Assembly: GCF_000312305.1 (NCBI RefSeq)
Contig: NZ_HE999449.1
Coordinates: forward strand, 133,105-171,170
Direction of reading: 5' to 3'
Source of the DNA: Prevotella conceptionensis 9403948
GTDB lineage: Bacteria; Bacteroidota; Bacteroidia; Bacteroidales; Bacteroidaceae
Length of the DNA stretch: 38,066 nucleotides
Each line of letters begins with the position of its first letter. Within the stretch, counting starts at the first letter, position 1. Positions 8,391 through 15,786 of the stretch are shown piece after piece. A program made the translations under genes and the position numbers. The notes under the pieces are model-generated. The model was not told the DNA's origin. It was given only the letters and a program-made list of their open reading frames with translations, and did no database searches.

Positions 8391-8422
8391 CAAAGATAGT
8401 CAATAATCCTAAATTAAACAAA
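8391..8422 (-). promoter_or_regulatory. Promoter of peptide-lipoprotein operon
   Basis: TTTG (8419-8422) and TATCTTTG (8391-8398) on the minus strand, 20 bases apart, match the Bacteroidetes consensus. The predicted transcript starts near 8385 and would carry a ~350-base leader before the peptide start at 8037. The leader holds a small hairpin (ttgccc/gggcaa, 8271-8288) but no recognised riboswitch. Confidence 0.6.
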
Positions 8423-8547
8423 TGTTTTAGTAAAATTATATTACATCACATTAACCTATCATAAATATCTGGAAAAAGGCGATAATAAATAAGTGAAACT
8501 GAAAAACAACACGATAAAGTTATGTTGAGTTTCAGTTTTCGGAGCAT

Positions 8548-8611
8548 GAAGTCGTCTTGACTTTTAAGGTTTCTGTAAATGGAGAGGGGTTGTTATCTTT
8601 GTGCAGTAAGC
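8548..8611 (+). mobile_element. Orphan IS5-like left end
   Basis: From gaagtcgtcttgac (8548-8561) on, the sequence follows the left end of the IS at 34305 for about 60 bases, including gagaggggttgttatctttg, with its TATCTTTG box at 8594-8601. No transposase or right end follows. It is probably the scar of a decayed or deleted element in the gap 8423-8715, where I see no gene. Confidence 0.6.
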
Positions 8612-8715
8612 CGAAAATGCAATTCATCCTAGCACGGGTTACTTAAATTCGAACCCAAAACTAAAGTGTATCATTATATAATTACGTATGCAAGGGCGGG
8701 TAGGCAATTTGTCTC

Positions 8716-9351
8716 TTAGCGCGTTTCCTCTTCAAAAAGGCGGTCGAACCATTGCCGCAACAATACTTTGTTGGGCAGGATATTCCGTATCTCGTTGAGA
8801 TATTGTTCGTTTATCGAACCAGGAATCCACAACTTGATATAACCCGAAGTAGAATATTTGTCGTTGAGATGTCGTTCAAAGCGTTCCCATTGTGCCTCCT
8901 TGCTCAGCTCTGGATAATTGGTTAGCCCATATTGCACCGTACGTCTGAACACCATTTCAGGCTCTAAATCTCTATCTGCCTCGGCGGTTATCTTGCCATA
9001 CACACTTCGTGGCGAGCGCGAACTAGACGCCCGATGGTCTTCAACGGCCTCTTTCAGCGTTACGATTTGCTCCTTAGTAAACCATTTTCGCAAGCGTTGG
9101 TCGGCCATTAGTATCTTTCCGCTAGTGATATGGTGTATGGCCCTTGGCCCTTCAAGGCCTAAATCGTGATAGGCAGCAGCCACGTATGCCATGTTAACAT
9201 CGGCACCAATCTTCTCGGCCAACACCAAAGCACGCTTAATTACGCGCATAACATGTGCCATGTTGTGGGCGCGGTCGAACTGATTGTAACGTGGAAGTAT
9301 GTTTCGTTCTACAAACTCCATCAAATCTAGTTGTACAGACGATACAGCCAT
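8716..9351 (-). CDS. HD-domain phosphohydrolase
   Basis: A 211-residue soluble protein of the HD superfamily of metal-dependent phosphohydrolases. Candidate metal ligands are visible: His33 in HNMAHVMRV, the His62-Asp63 doublet in AAYHDLGL and His73/His74 in AIHHITSG, with EDH near residue 107 as a further candidate. The substrate cannot be told from the sequence; relatives act on nucleotides or small phosphoesters. The C-terminal part (FERHLNDKYSTSGYIKLW) is poorly characterised. It is preceded by a strong hairpin at 9377-9420, so it is transcribed separately from the DUF4270 operon upstream. Confidence 0.8.
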   Translation of the reverse strand: MAVSSVQLDLMEFVERNILPRYNQFDRAHNMAHVMRVIKRALVLAEKIGADVNMAYVAAAYHDLGLEGPRAIHHITSGKILMADQRLRKWFTKEQIVTLKEAVEDHRASSSRSPRSVYGKITAEADRDLEPEMVFRRTVQYGLTNYPELSKEAQWERFERHLNDKYSTSGYIKLWIPGSINEQYLNEIRNILPNKVLLRQWFDRLFEEETR

Positions 9352-9376
9352 GAGGGTTTCTTGTTTTAAGTGATAA

Positions 9377-9420
9377 ACGTAAAAAGGAGGAAACGCTTAT
9401 TTCGATCCTCCTTTTTACGT
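9377..9420. terminator. Strong hairpin terminator, likely bidirectional
   Basis: Perfect 15-base arms, acgtaaaaaggagga (9377-9391) and tcctcctttttacgt (9406-9420), with a 14-base loop. The arm itself contains an A5/T5 run, so it can serve as a terminator. It closes the minus-strand operon that ends with the 38-aa gene at 9477. Confidence 0.75.
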
Positions 9421-9476
9421 AGGCGGCATTGCTAAGCAGTCGTTATGTGCACCCTGCTCTGAAATGTAGCCTCTGT

Positions 9477-9593
9477 TTATGTTGTCTTCCTGTTGCCAGA
9501 CAAGTTTACGGGGTAACGTTGTTGGCTTTTAAGCCATTTCTTTTTCCGTTCCTCGTACGCTTGGTTCTTGTTTTCAATATAATTGTCGGCCAT
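9477..9593 (-). CDS. 38-aa small protein starting MADNYIENK
   Basis: A short frame with ATG at 9593 and TAA at 9477-9479. The product starts MADNYIENKNQAYEERKKKW and ends in a basic LSGNRKTT tail; it is highly charged and likely helical. I recall similar tiny MADNYLE-type proteins in other Bacteroidales, but cannot verify this here. It begins 16 bases after the DUF4270 stop and is followed by the 9377-9420 terminator, so it is the last gene of that operon. Function unknown. Confidence 0.6.
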   Translation of the reverse strand: MADNYIENKNQAYEERKKKWLKSQQRYPVNLSGNRKTT

Positions 9594-9609
9594 TGTTAAC
9601 ACCTTTGCG

Positions 9610-11007
9610 TTATTGAACCTTGGTGTAAATCACGCTAAGCTTTATGGGGCTACCCGCTGTATCGGTGCCTTTAAGCAGCTTGGTGCTGGTTAACGACATG
9701 TTGTGTACAATCTTCGTGATTACAGTTTCCTTGCCGCCCGACTGGTTTTGACGTGTAACAGTGGTTACGGTTACAGGCACAATCATCAGTTTGTTCCAAT
9801 TGGGTTTGGTGCGATCGGCCTTCTTCATCACGTTCACCACGTTGGCAATATTGTCAAACGTGTAGGTGTTTGCCGCAAGCGACCCCAAGAACGATGTTTT
9901 GTTGTCCATCAAAATGTCTTGCTTAAAGAAACTATCCACACTGTCTACGGGCAACAGCAGTACGTTGTTGGCGGCATCAAGCGCGTTCTTGCTCTTGGTG
10001 GAGTTGTTGGCGCGAGGCACCGTTAACTTCACTTGGTTGATGTTCTCGCCTTCGTGTCCTTGCGTCAGCTGATCCACGGGGATGGTAAGCTGCGTGAAAA
10101 AGCCCGCTGGCGTTTTCAGATAAGTGTACTTGCTGTCGCCAAGCAAGGTGGCGTTGTCTACCGAATTGGTTATCTTGGTGTATTGCAAAACTTCTTCCGT
10201 CCCAGCAAACGACACCCACGTTGTTGAATCCTTGCCTTTGATCCTAGAACGATAGAACACATTGAGCAAGCAGCCCTCAACATGCGCCATTGCACCTAAT
10301 CCACCTTTATACTTGAAGTAGAAACCAGGAAGTACTTTGTTGAGGAAGGTGTACGTATTTTTGAAGTATTCGGGGTGCTTGTCGTAGGTCTGCAACAAGT
10401 AAGTACCGAAGTTCTTATAAGCCGTTCCGTCTTTGGCAACGTATTGCTCGTTCATGCGGATAAGGATACCTTTTGTTTTGCCAGCAGCCGAAGTAAGGTT
10501 GAAACTTACATCTTTGTTGATGGCATTTGAAGTGCGCAAGTAGCCGCCAGCTTCGACATCAAAGTTGGTATAAAAGGTCCTTTTCTCCAACATGGGTTTC
10601 TCCATCTCGCGCATGTTGAGCGTCATCACCACGGTAGAGTCGCCGTACGACTTGTCAAAAGGCAAGAACAATTCGCACGAGTCGGCATAAATGTCGTTGC
10701 CTTGCTTGCTTACGATGCTGTCTTTAACAGGCAAGCCAAGGTTGGCCAAGCTGTGCAACTGAATCATTGCGTCGCCAGTAATGTACGAACCCGTTTCTGG
10801 GTCGCGCACTTTTCCAAGGTAAGCGATGGTGTTTTTAGACAACAGCGAGTCTACAACCACAGAGTTACTGGCTACCGGAAACGAGTCGGTGGCCACAACA
10901 AAGCTGCCTTCCTTGATGAGTGAGCCGCCCAAGGTGTCGGTGTTATCGTCGCAACCTACAATGGCTAGGGCCATGCAGGCGATAGGTATAATTGCTTTTA
11001 GATTCAT
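9610..11007 (-). CDS. DUF4270 family lipoprotein
   Basis: A 465-residue exported protein with a lipoprotein signal (MNLKAIIPIACMALAIVGC, Cys19) and the early motif TDTLGGSLIKEGSFVVATDSF typical of the DUF4270 family, which is restricted to Bacteroidetes and has no assigned function. The body alternates beta-rich segments, for example IAYLGKVRDPETGSYITGDAMIQL near residue 62. Downstream of the starch-synthase-like gene by 36 bases and followed by the 38-aa gene, so the three are probably one operon. The lipid anchor implies placement in the cell envelope. Confidence 0.85.
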   Translation of the reverse strand: MNLKAIIPIACMALAIVGCDDNTDTLGGSLIKEGSFVVATDSFPVASNSVVVDSLLSKNTIAYLGKVRDPETGSYITGDAMIQLHSLANLGLPVKDSIVSKQGNDIYADSCELFLPFDKSYGDSTVVMTLNMREMEKPMLEKRTFYTNFDVEAGGYLRTSNAINKDVSFNLTSAAGKTKGILIRMNEQYVAKDGTAYKNFGTYLLQTYDKHPEYFKNTYTFLNKVLPGFYFKYKGGLGAMAHVEGCLLNVFYRSRIKGKDSTTWVSFAGTEEVLQYTKITNSVDNATLLGDSKYTYLKTPAGFFTQLTIPVDQLTQGHEGENINQVKLTVPRANNSTKSKNALDAANNVLLLPVDSVDSFFKQDILMDNKTSFLGSLAANTYTFDNIANVVNVMKKADRTKPNWNKLMIVPVTVTTVTRQNQSGGKETVITKIVHNMSLTSTKLLKGTDTAGSPIKLSVIYTKVQ

Positions 11008-11043
11008 GTTCGTTCAGTGTATTGAATGAGGAGGGGCTTGTAT

Positions 11044-11853
11044 TTATTTTTGAGGATATACCACCTCGTAGAACTTTTTATAAGGTTCGGTAAAGTCACT
11101 GCCTGGATACTTCAACACGGGAACTCCCTTCTTGTCTGCATAATCAAGTAGTTCTTGTTTTATTCCCTCACTGCCCTCAATCACGCCGTTACTAAAAGCA
11201 ATGGCCAGCTTTTCCAGTTCTGTGTAATCGAACTCGGGGCTGAACTCGGACAGTGTGGCTGCCTTTATCGACTTATACTCCAAAGTCTTCTTGAAATGGT
11301 GTCCAAGCACCCCTTCCAAGCCGTGGTTAAAGAGCGTGGTTACCACCTTTGTGTTGGCGAAAGCGGGTTCGTCTTTGAATGCTTTCTTGATAAGCACGGG
11401 GATGTAGGCGGCCATCCAGCCTTGGCAATGAATGATGTCGGGGTTCCAACGCAGTTTCTTAACCGTCTCCAACACTCCTCGTGCGAAGAAGATGGCGCGC
11501 TGTCCGTTATCAGAATAGGGCATCCCACTTTCGTCGAGAGCCATTTGGCGTTTCATGAAATAGTCGTCGTTGTCAATGAAATACACCTGAATTCTTGTCG
11601 AGGGAATAGACGCCACCTTGATAATCAGCGGGTGATCTGTTTCGTCGATAATGAGATTGACACCCGATAGGCGTATCACCTCGTGCAATTGTCCGCGTCG
11701 TTCGTTGATGTTTCCCCACTTAGGCATGAACGTACGTATCTCGTACCCGGCTTCTTGGATGTTAAGCGGCACATTGTAGCCCATTAGAGACATTTCCGTT
11801 TCGGGAACATACGGGGTTATCTCTTGATTAATGAATAAGATTTTTTTTGACAT
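11044..11853 (-). CDS. Starch/glycogen synthase catalytic-subdomain protein
   Basis: A 269-residue protein homologous to the N-terminal (GT5) half of glycogen/starch synthases: MSKKILFINQEITPYVPETEM at the start, DNGQRAIFFARGVLE near residue 117 and PDIIHCQGWMAAYIPVLIKK near 136. Typical full synthases are ~480 residues with a second Rossmann domain that binds ADP-glucose; that half is missing, so it may be a partial or regulatory form. Half-length versions next to panC are, as I recall, usual in Bacteroides. The start at 11853 is preferred to 11925, because the upstream extension overlaps the promoter box. Divergent from panC. Confidence 0.8.
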   Translation of the reverse strand: MSKKILFINQEITPYVPETEMSLMGYNVPLNIQEAGYEIRTFMPKWGNINERRGQLHEVIRLSGVNLIIDETDHPLIIKVASIPSTRIQVYFIDNDDYFMKRQMALDESGMPYSDNGQRAIFFARGVLETVKKLRWNPDIIHCQGWMAAYIPVLIKKAFKDEPAFANTKVVTTLFNHGLEGVLGHHFKKTLEYKSIKAATLSEFSPEFDYTELEKLAIAFSNGVIEGSEGIKQELLDYADKKGVPVLKYPGSDFTEPYKKFYEVVYPQK

Positions 11854-11906
11854 ACTTGACTTTGTTTTGCTGGGACAACTGGCATCCCACTTCTTAAAAC
11901 CGACTA

Positions 11907-11914
11907 CAAAGGTA
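11907..11914 (-). promoter_or_regulatory. -7 box for starch-synthase-like operon
   Basis: TACCTTTG on the minus strand (complement of caaaggta) fits the TAnnTTTG element and lies 54 bases before the chosen start codon. A good -33 element is not evident, so support is moderate. Confidence 0.5.
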
Positions 11915-12052
11915 CAAAAAAACATTGAGAAACAGGGCGAAACGCTTGCTATTTGAAGTTCGGGCCATTGCTTTTTGGTATATTTTTAATGATATTCTTT
12001 CTTATTTAAGAAAAAAGCAGTTATTTTGCATGCGCTTAGAAGATACATAGCA

Positions 12053-12904
12053 ATGAAAGTTTTTACAAAGATTGTAGACCTGCAAGATGCATTATCTTGC
12101 CATAGGAAACAACATTCCGCCATCGGTTTCGTGCCAACGATGGGCGCTTTGCATGCCGGACACGCCTCGTTGGTGGAGCGTTCGGTGAAAGATAACGACG
12201 TTACTGTTGTTAGCATATTCCTAAACCCCACACAGTTTAACGACAAAAGCGACCTTGAACATTACCCACAAACATTGGAGGCCGACTGTAAACTGCTCGA
12301 AAAGGTGGGTGCCGACTACGTATTTGCCCCTTCGGTGAACGAGATTTACCCTACTCCCGATACGCGCGTGTTCGATTTTCCGCCCGTAACAACGGTGATG
12401 GAAGGCGCTAAACGCCCAGGACACTTCAACGGTGTGTGTCAAGTTGTGAGCCGTTTGTTCGACATCGTGCAGCCCGACAAGGCTTATTTCGGTGAGAAAG
12501 ATTGGCAACAGATTGCCGTAGTGAAACGTTTAGTGGAATTTATGGGCAGCAACATTGAGATTGTTGAATGCCCCATCGTAAGAGAAGAGAGCGGATTGGC
12601 GATGAGTTCGAGGAACGAAAGGCTTACGCCTAATGAGCGAAAGCTGGCCGCCAACATTTACAAAACCTTAAAGGAAAGCCTTGACAAGGCCAAAACCCTT
12701 ACGCTTGAAGAAACGCGAAAGTGGGTTATTAATGAGATTAACGCGCACGAGGGATTAGAAGTTGAATACTTTTCTATCGTTGACGGACTAACACTGACCG
12801 ACCTCGACAATTGGAATGCCAGCCCGTACGTGGTTGGTTGCATCACCGTTTATTGTGGCGAAACTCCAATTCGCCTTATCGACCACATTAAATATAAAGG
12901 ATAA
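12053..12904 (+). CDS. panC: Pantothenate synthetase
   Basis: Joins D-pantoate and beta-alanine, using ATP, to make pantothenate for coenzyme A synthesis. The 283-residue protein has the nucleotidyl-transferase HxxH site in [12 protein letters not shown] (His34, His37), the pantoate/ATP-binding [13 protein letters not shown] near residue 122, YFGEKDWQQ near 145 and the KMSKS-like loop AMSSRNERL near 183. ATG at 12053 is chosen because the upstream TTG extension (12026) is not conserved in type. Six bases separate it from panD, forming a two-gene vitamin B5 operon. Confidence 0.96.
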   Translation: MKVFTKIVDLQDALSCHRKQHSAIGFVPTMGALHAGHASLVERSVKDNDVTVVSIFLNPTQFNDKSDLEHYPQTLEADCKLLEKVGADYVFAPSVNEIYPTPDTRVFDFPPVTTVMEGAKRPGHFNGVCQVVSRLFDIVQPDKAYFGEKDWQQIAVVKRLVEFMGSNIEIVECPIVREESGLAMSSRNERLTPNERKLAANIYKTLKESLDKAKTLTLEETRKWVINEINAHEGLEVEYFSIVDGLTLTDLDNWNASPYVVGCITVYCGETPIRLIDHIKYKG

Positions 12905-12910
12905 AAGAGT

Positions 12911-13258
12911 ATGCTTATCGAAGTGTTGAAATCTAAACTGCACTGTGTGACGGTTACCGAGGCCAACATCAATTATATGGGCAGCATCACCATTGACGAG
13001 GATTTGCTGGATGCGGCCAATATGATTGCGGGCGAAAAGGTGCAGATTGTAGACAACAATAATGGTGAAAGGTTTGAAACCTACATCATTAAGGGTCAAC
13101 GCGGCAGTGGCGAAATATGCCTTAACGGCGCAGCGGCTCGCAAAGTGTTGGTGGGCGATACGGTTATCATCATGTCTTATGCCCTCATGGACTTTGAAGA
13201 GGCCAAGCAATTTAAGCCCACCGTGGTGTTTCCCGAAAACAATAAGGTATCCAAATAG
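12911..13258 (+). CDS. panD: Aspartate 1-decarboxylase precursor
   Basis: Makes beta-alanine from L-aspartate, the second substrate of PanC. The 115-residue proenzyme cleaves itself between Gly24 and Ser25 (in [11 protein letters not shown]), leaving an N-terminal pyruvoyl group on the alpha chain; both residues are intact. The [16 protein letters not shown] block (about residues 73-88) is the other family hallmark. Translationally close to panC (6-base gap) and followed by hairpins at 13267-13374 that separate it from the convergent biotin carrier gene. Confidence 0.96.
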   Translation: MLIEVLKSKLHCVTVTEANINYMGSITIDEDLLDAANMIAGEKVQIVDNNNGERFETYIIKGQRGSGEICLNGAAARKVLVGDTVIIMSYALMDFEEAKQFKPTVVFPENNKVSK

Positions 13259-13266
13259 CAGATAAT

Positions 13267-13307
13267 GGCGGCCAGGGCCAATGCCCATCAACAAGAAAGT
13301 GGCCGCC
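13267..13307 (+). terminator. Hairpin after panD
   Basis: Arms ggcggcca (13267-13274) and tggccgcc (13300-13307), 8 bp perfect, followed by tatttctga. It lies 9 bases after the panD stop. The U-tract is weak, so termination is likely but not certain. Confidence 0.5.
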
Positions 13308-13329
13308 TATTTCTGACTAAACAAAAAAG

Positions 13330-13374
13330 ATGAGCTTGCAAATAAGGCCGTGTCCAGCCCTTTTGCAAGCTCAT
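13330..13374 (-). terminator. Terminator of the mmdA-biotin carrier operon
   Basis: Perfect 13-base arms atgagcttgcaaa (13330-13342) and tttgcaagctcat (13362-13374). On the minus strand the stem is followed by cttttttgttt, a clear U-tract. It lies about 50 bases downstream of the biotin carrier stop. Confidence 0.75.
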
Positions 13375-13424
13375 TTCTTATCTCCCTTTGCGTTTGATAG
13401 CGCGAAGGCAAGCGTTTGCCGTTT

Positions 13425-13853
13425 TTATTCCACCACTACAAGCGGAGTGTCTTCAAGCACGCTTTCGCCTTGCTTAACGCAAACAGCCGTTACTTTACCT
13501 GCCTTTTCGGCCTCGATGTTGTTGGCCATCTTCATGGCTTCGAGCACAACGAGCGTGTCGCCCGCGGCAACGGTGTCGCCAACGGCCACCTTAATCTCTG
13601 TGATTACGCCAGGCAGAGGAGCCTTAATGGCATTTGCCGTGTTGACATTAGCGGCAGGAGCAGCACTTTCTTCAGCGGCAGCCGATGCTGCGGGTGCGCC
13701 CAAAACCACCTTCTTCTTTTCGGGTTCGGCCTCAGGCTCCATCTCAACCTTGAAACTTTCGCCGTTAACCGTTACCTCTGCAACGTTCTCTTCGATGTCA
13801 CCGATGGCCACTTTATACTCTTTTCCATCGATGGTATATTTGTATTCTTTCAT
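13425..13853 (-). CDS. Biotin carboxyl carrier subunit
   Basis: A 142-residue biotinyl-lipoyl carrier protein. The C-terminal ~70 residues form the biotinyl domain, with Lys108 in the canonical VLEAMKMAN site. An Ala/Pro/Glu-rich flexible linker (about residues 48-72, with APAASAAAEESAAPAA) separates it from an N-terminal segment (KEYKYTIDGKEYKVAIGD). It carries CO2 between the carboxyltransferase encoded at 14062 and its partner subunit. Encoded 7 bases after the 52-aa gene and last in the operon. It resembles the gamma subunit of methylmalonyl-CoA decarboxylase more than acetyl-CoA carboxylase AccB, judging by context. Confidence 0.9.
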   Translation of the reverse strand: MKEYKYTIDGKEYKVAIGDIEENVAEVTVNGESFKVEMEPEAEPEKKKVVLGAPAASAAAEESAAPAANVNTANAIKAPLPGVITEIKVAVGDTVAAGDTLVVLEAMKMANNIEAEKAGKVTAVCVKQGESVLEDTPLVVVE

Positions 13854-13860
13854 ACTTTCT

Positions 13861-14019
13861 TTATGGTTTTTGTGTCATTGAAAGGAATTTGGCATTCCAA
13901 AGCGTGTCTCGTTTCTTGATAGTAATGAAACCAGGCTCTTTGTCGTGCACGTTATTGCCCTTGAACTCGTGAAGTGCCAATGCAATGGCAGCATAGATGT
14001 TCTTGTCTTTCGTAGCCAT
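13861..14019 (-). CDS. 52-aa OadG/MmdE-like small subunit
   Basis: A short frame (ATG at 14019, TAA at 13861-13863) between the carboxyltransferase and the biotin carrier. The product, starting MATKDKNIYAAIALALHEF and containing EPGFITIKKRDTLWNAKF, resembles the soluble C-terminal segment of OadG/MmdD and the small epsilon subunit (MmdE) of sodium-pumping decarboxylases: a charged KDKxIYAAIA helix followed by a short strand and an aromatic patch. It lacks the membrane helix of full OadG. Gaps are 42 bases from mmdA and 7 bases to the carrier, so it is surely in the operon. In those complexes it stabilises assembly; that role here is inferred. Confidence 0.65.
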   Translation of the reverse strand: MATKDKNIYAAIALALHEFKGNNVHDKEPGFITIKKRDTLWNAKFLSMTQKP

Positions 14020-14061
14020 AACTTGATAATGATAAATAATTATTGCAACTTACCTAGTTTA

Positions 14062-15627
14062 TTACATGGGCATGCAGCCATGTTTTTTGGCTGGCAAGCT
14101 CTGACGCTTGGTTGCGAGTTGGGCTAAGCCGCGGCAAATGCGGAAACGCGTGTTACGTGGTTCGATAACGTCGTCGATATAGCCATACTGTGCAGCTTGA
14201 TAAGGATTAGCAAACATCTCTGTGTATTCTTCTTCCTTTTCTGCCAAGAATGCCTTAACATCTTCGCCTGCGTCTTTCTTCTCCTTAGCCTCTTTAGCAC
14301 AAAGAACTGCCACGGCACCCGATGCACCCATAACGGCGATTTCGGCCGTTGGCCATGCAAAGTTAAGGTCGGCGCGAAGTTGCTTGCAGCCCATAACGAT
14401 GTGGCTACCACCATAGCTCTTACGCAAGTTGATGGTAATCTTGGGCACAGTAGCCTCTCCGTAGGCGTAAAGCAGCTGTGCTCCGTGCAAGATAACAGCG
14501 TTGTACTCCTGTCCTGTGCCGGGAAGGAAACCAGGAACGTCTACCAAACTAACGATAGGAATGTTGAAAGCGTCGCAATATCTCACGAAACGTGCACCCT
14601 TTCTTGATGCGTTTACGTCTAGCACACCCGCGTAAGCTGAGGGCTGGTTGGCCACAATACCCACGCTTTGGCCATTGAAACGTGCAAAACCAGTGATGAT
14701 ATTTTTGGCAAACTTAGGCTGAACCTCAAAGAATTCGCCGTTGTCGGTGATGGCCGTAATCACCTTATACATATCGTAAGCCTTGTTGGGGTCGTCGGGA
14801 AGAATATCGTTCAGGCTGTCATCCATGCGGTTGATGGGGTCGTCGCAAGCCACACGCGGAGCCTCCTCGGTGTTGTTCGAGGGAATATAGCTTAGTAACT
14901 TCTTTATCATGTCCATAGCCTCTTCTTCGGTTTTGGCCGTGAAGTGGGTTACACCACTCTTCGTTGCGTGTACCGATGCGCCGCCAAGGTTCTCCGAGTC
15001 CACGTCTTCGCCCGTTACCGACTTAACCACTTTGGGGCCAGTAAGGAACATATACGATGTGTTTTCCATCATCAGCGTGAAGTCGGTAAGTGCTGGCGAG
15101 TAAACTGCGCCGCCTGCACATGGACCAAAGATGCCAGATATTTGGGGTATTACGCCACTTGCGAGAATGTTACGCTCAAATATTTCGCCATAGCCAGCAA
15201 GTGCGTTGATACCTTCTTGTATGCGTGCGCCTCCCGAGTCGTTCATGCAAATAACGGGTGCGCCCATCGTCATGGCCATGTCCATTATCTTACATATCTT
15301 CTGCGACATCGTTTCCGACAGCGAACCACCGTTCACCGTGAAGTCTTGTGCATACACATACACGAGCCTTCCATCAACAGTTGCCGAGCCAGCAACCACG
15401 CCGTCGCCAAGGTATTGTTTCTTTTCCATACCGAAGTTGTGGCAGCGGTGCAACTTAAACATGTCGTATTCTTCAAAGCTACCTTCGTCTACAAGCATGT
15501 CTATACGCTCGCGAGCGGTGTATTTGCCACGTGCGTGTTGTTTTTCGATAGCTTTCTCGCCACCACCAAGACGGGCTTGTTCGCGCTTAGCGATAAGCTC
15601 CTTGATTTTTTCTATTTGTTTGCTCAT
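14062..15627 (-). CDS. mmdA: Carboxyltransferase: methylmalonyl-CoA decarboxylase alpha / propionyl-CoA carboxylase beta
   Basis: A 521-residue biotin-dependent acyl-CoA carboxyltransferase with two crotonase-like halves. Visible blocks are YTARERIDMLVDEGSFEE (37-54), the DSGGARIQEG acyl-CoA/oxyanion region (about 127-136), GPCAGGAVYSPALTDF (166-181), and in the second half DVPGFLPGTGQE and RKSYGGSHIVMG. It moves CO2 between methylmalonyl-CoA or propionyl-CoA and biotin on the carrier. With the 52-aa subunit and carrier alongside, the succinate-to-propionate decarboxylase is the best reading. No biotin carboxylase or sodium-pump beta subunit is in the window. Confidence 0.9.
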   Translation of the reverse strand: MSKQIEKIKELIAKREQARLGGGEKAIEKQHARGKYTARERIDMLVDEGSFEEYDMFKLHRCHNFGMEKKQYLGDGVVAGSATVDGRLVYVYAQDFTVNGGSLSETMSQKICKIMDMAMTMGAPVICMNDSGGARIQEGINALAGYGEIFERNILASGVIPQISGIFGPCAGGAVYSPALTDFTLMMENTSYMFLTGPKVVKSVTGEDVDSENLGGASVHATKSGVTHFTAKTEEEAMDMIKKLLSYIPSNNTEEAPRVACDDPINRMDDSLNDILPDDPNKAYDMYKVITAITDNGEFFEVQPKFAKNIITGFARFNGQSVGIVANQPSAYAGVLDVNASRKGARFVRYCDAFNIPIVSLVDVPGFLPGTGQEYNAVILHGAQLLYAYGEATVPKITINLRKSYGGSHIVMGCKQLRADLNFAWPTAEIAVMGASGAVAVLCAKEAKEKKDAGEDVKAFLAEKEEEYTEMFANPYQAAQYGYIDDVIEPRNTRFRICRGLAQLATKRQSLPAKKHGCMPM

Positions 15628-15665
15628 AAGTTATTTAATTGTTTCCTTATTCTCAAAAATATCTG

Positions 15666-15673
15666 CAAAGTTA
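15666..15673 (-). promoter_or_regulatory. -7 box for the mmdA operon
   Basis: TAACTTTG on the minus strand, 38 bases before the mmdA start codon, matches TAnnTTTG. No convincing -33 TTTG is at the right distance. Confidence 0.45.
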
Positions 15674-15786
15674 GACAAAAGGAACGTAATAATCTAATTT
15701 TATGCCCCTTTTGTTGTCCTTTTCATGTTTTGCCGAGTATATTTTTCTGCTTGTCGGACAAGCATTAGCGGTTTTCTGATGTCGCA

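Noticed and set aside
14944..15768. 274-aa plus-strand frame opposite mmdA
   Set aside because: It is the antisense shadow of a highly conserved enzyme gene; Cys/His/Arg-rich nonsense-like composition.
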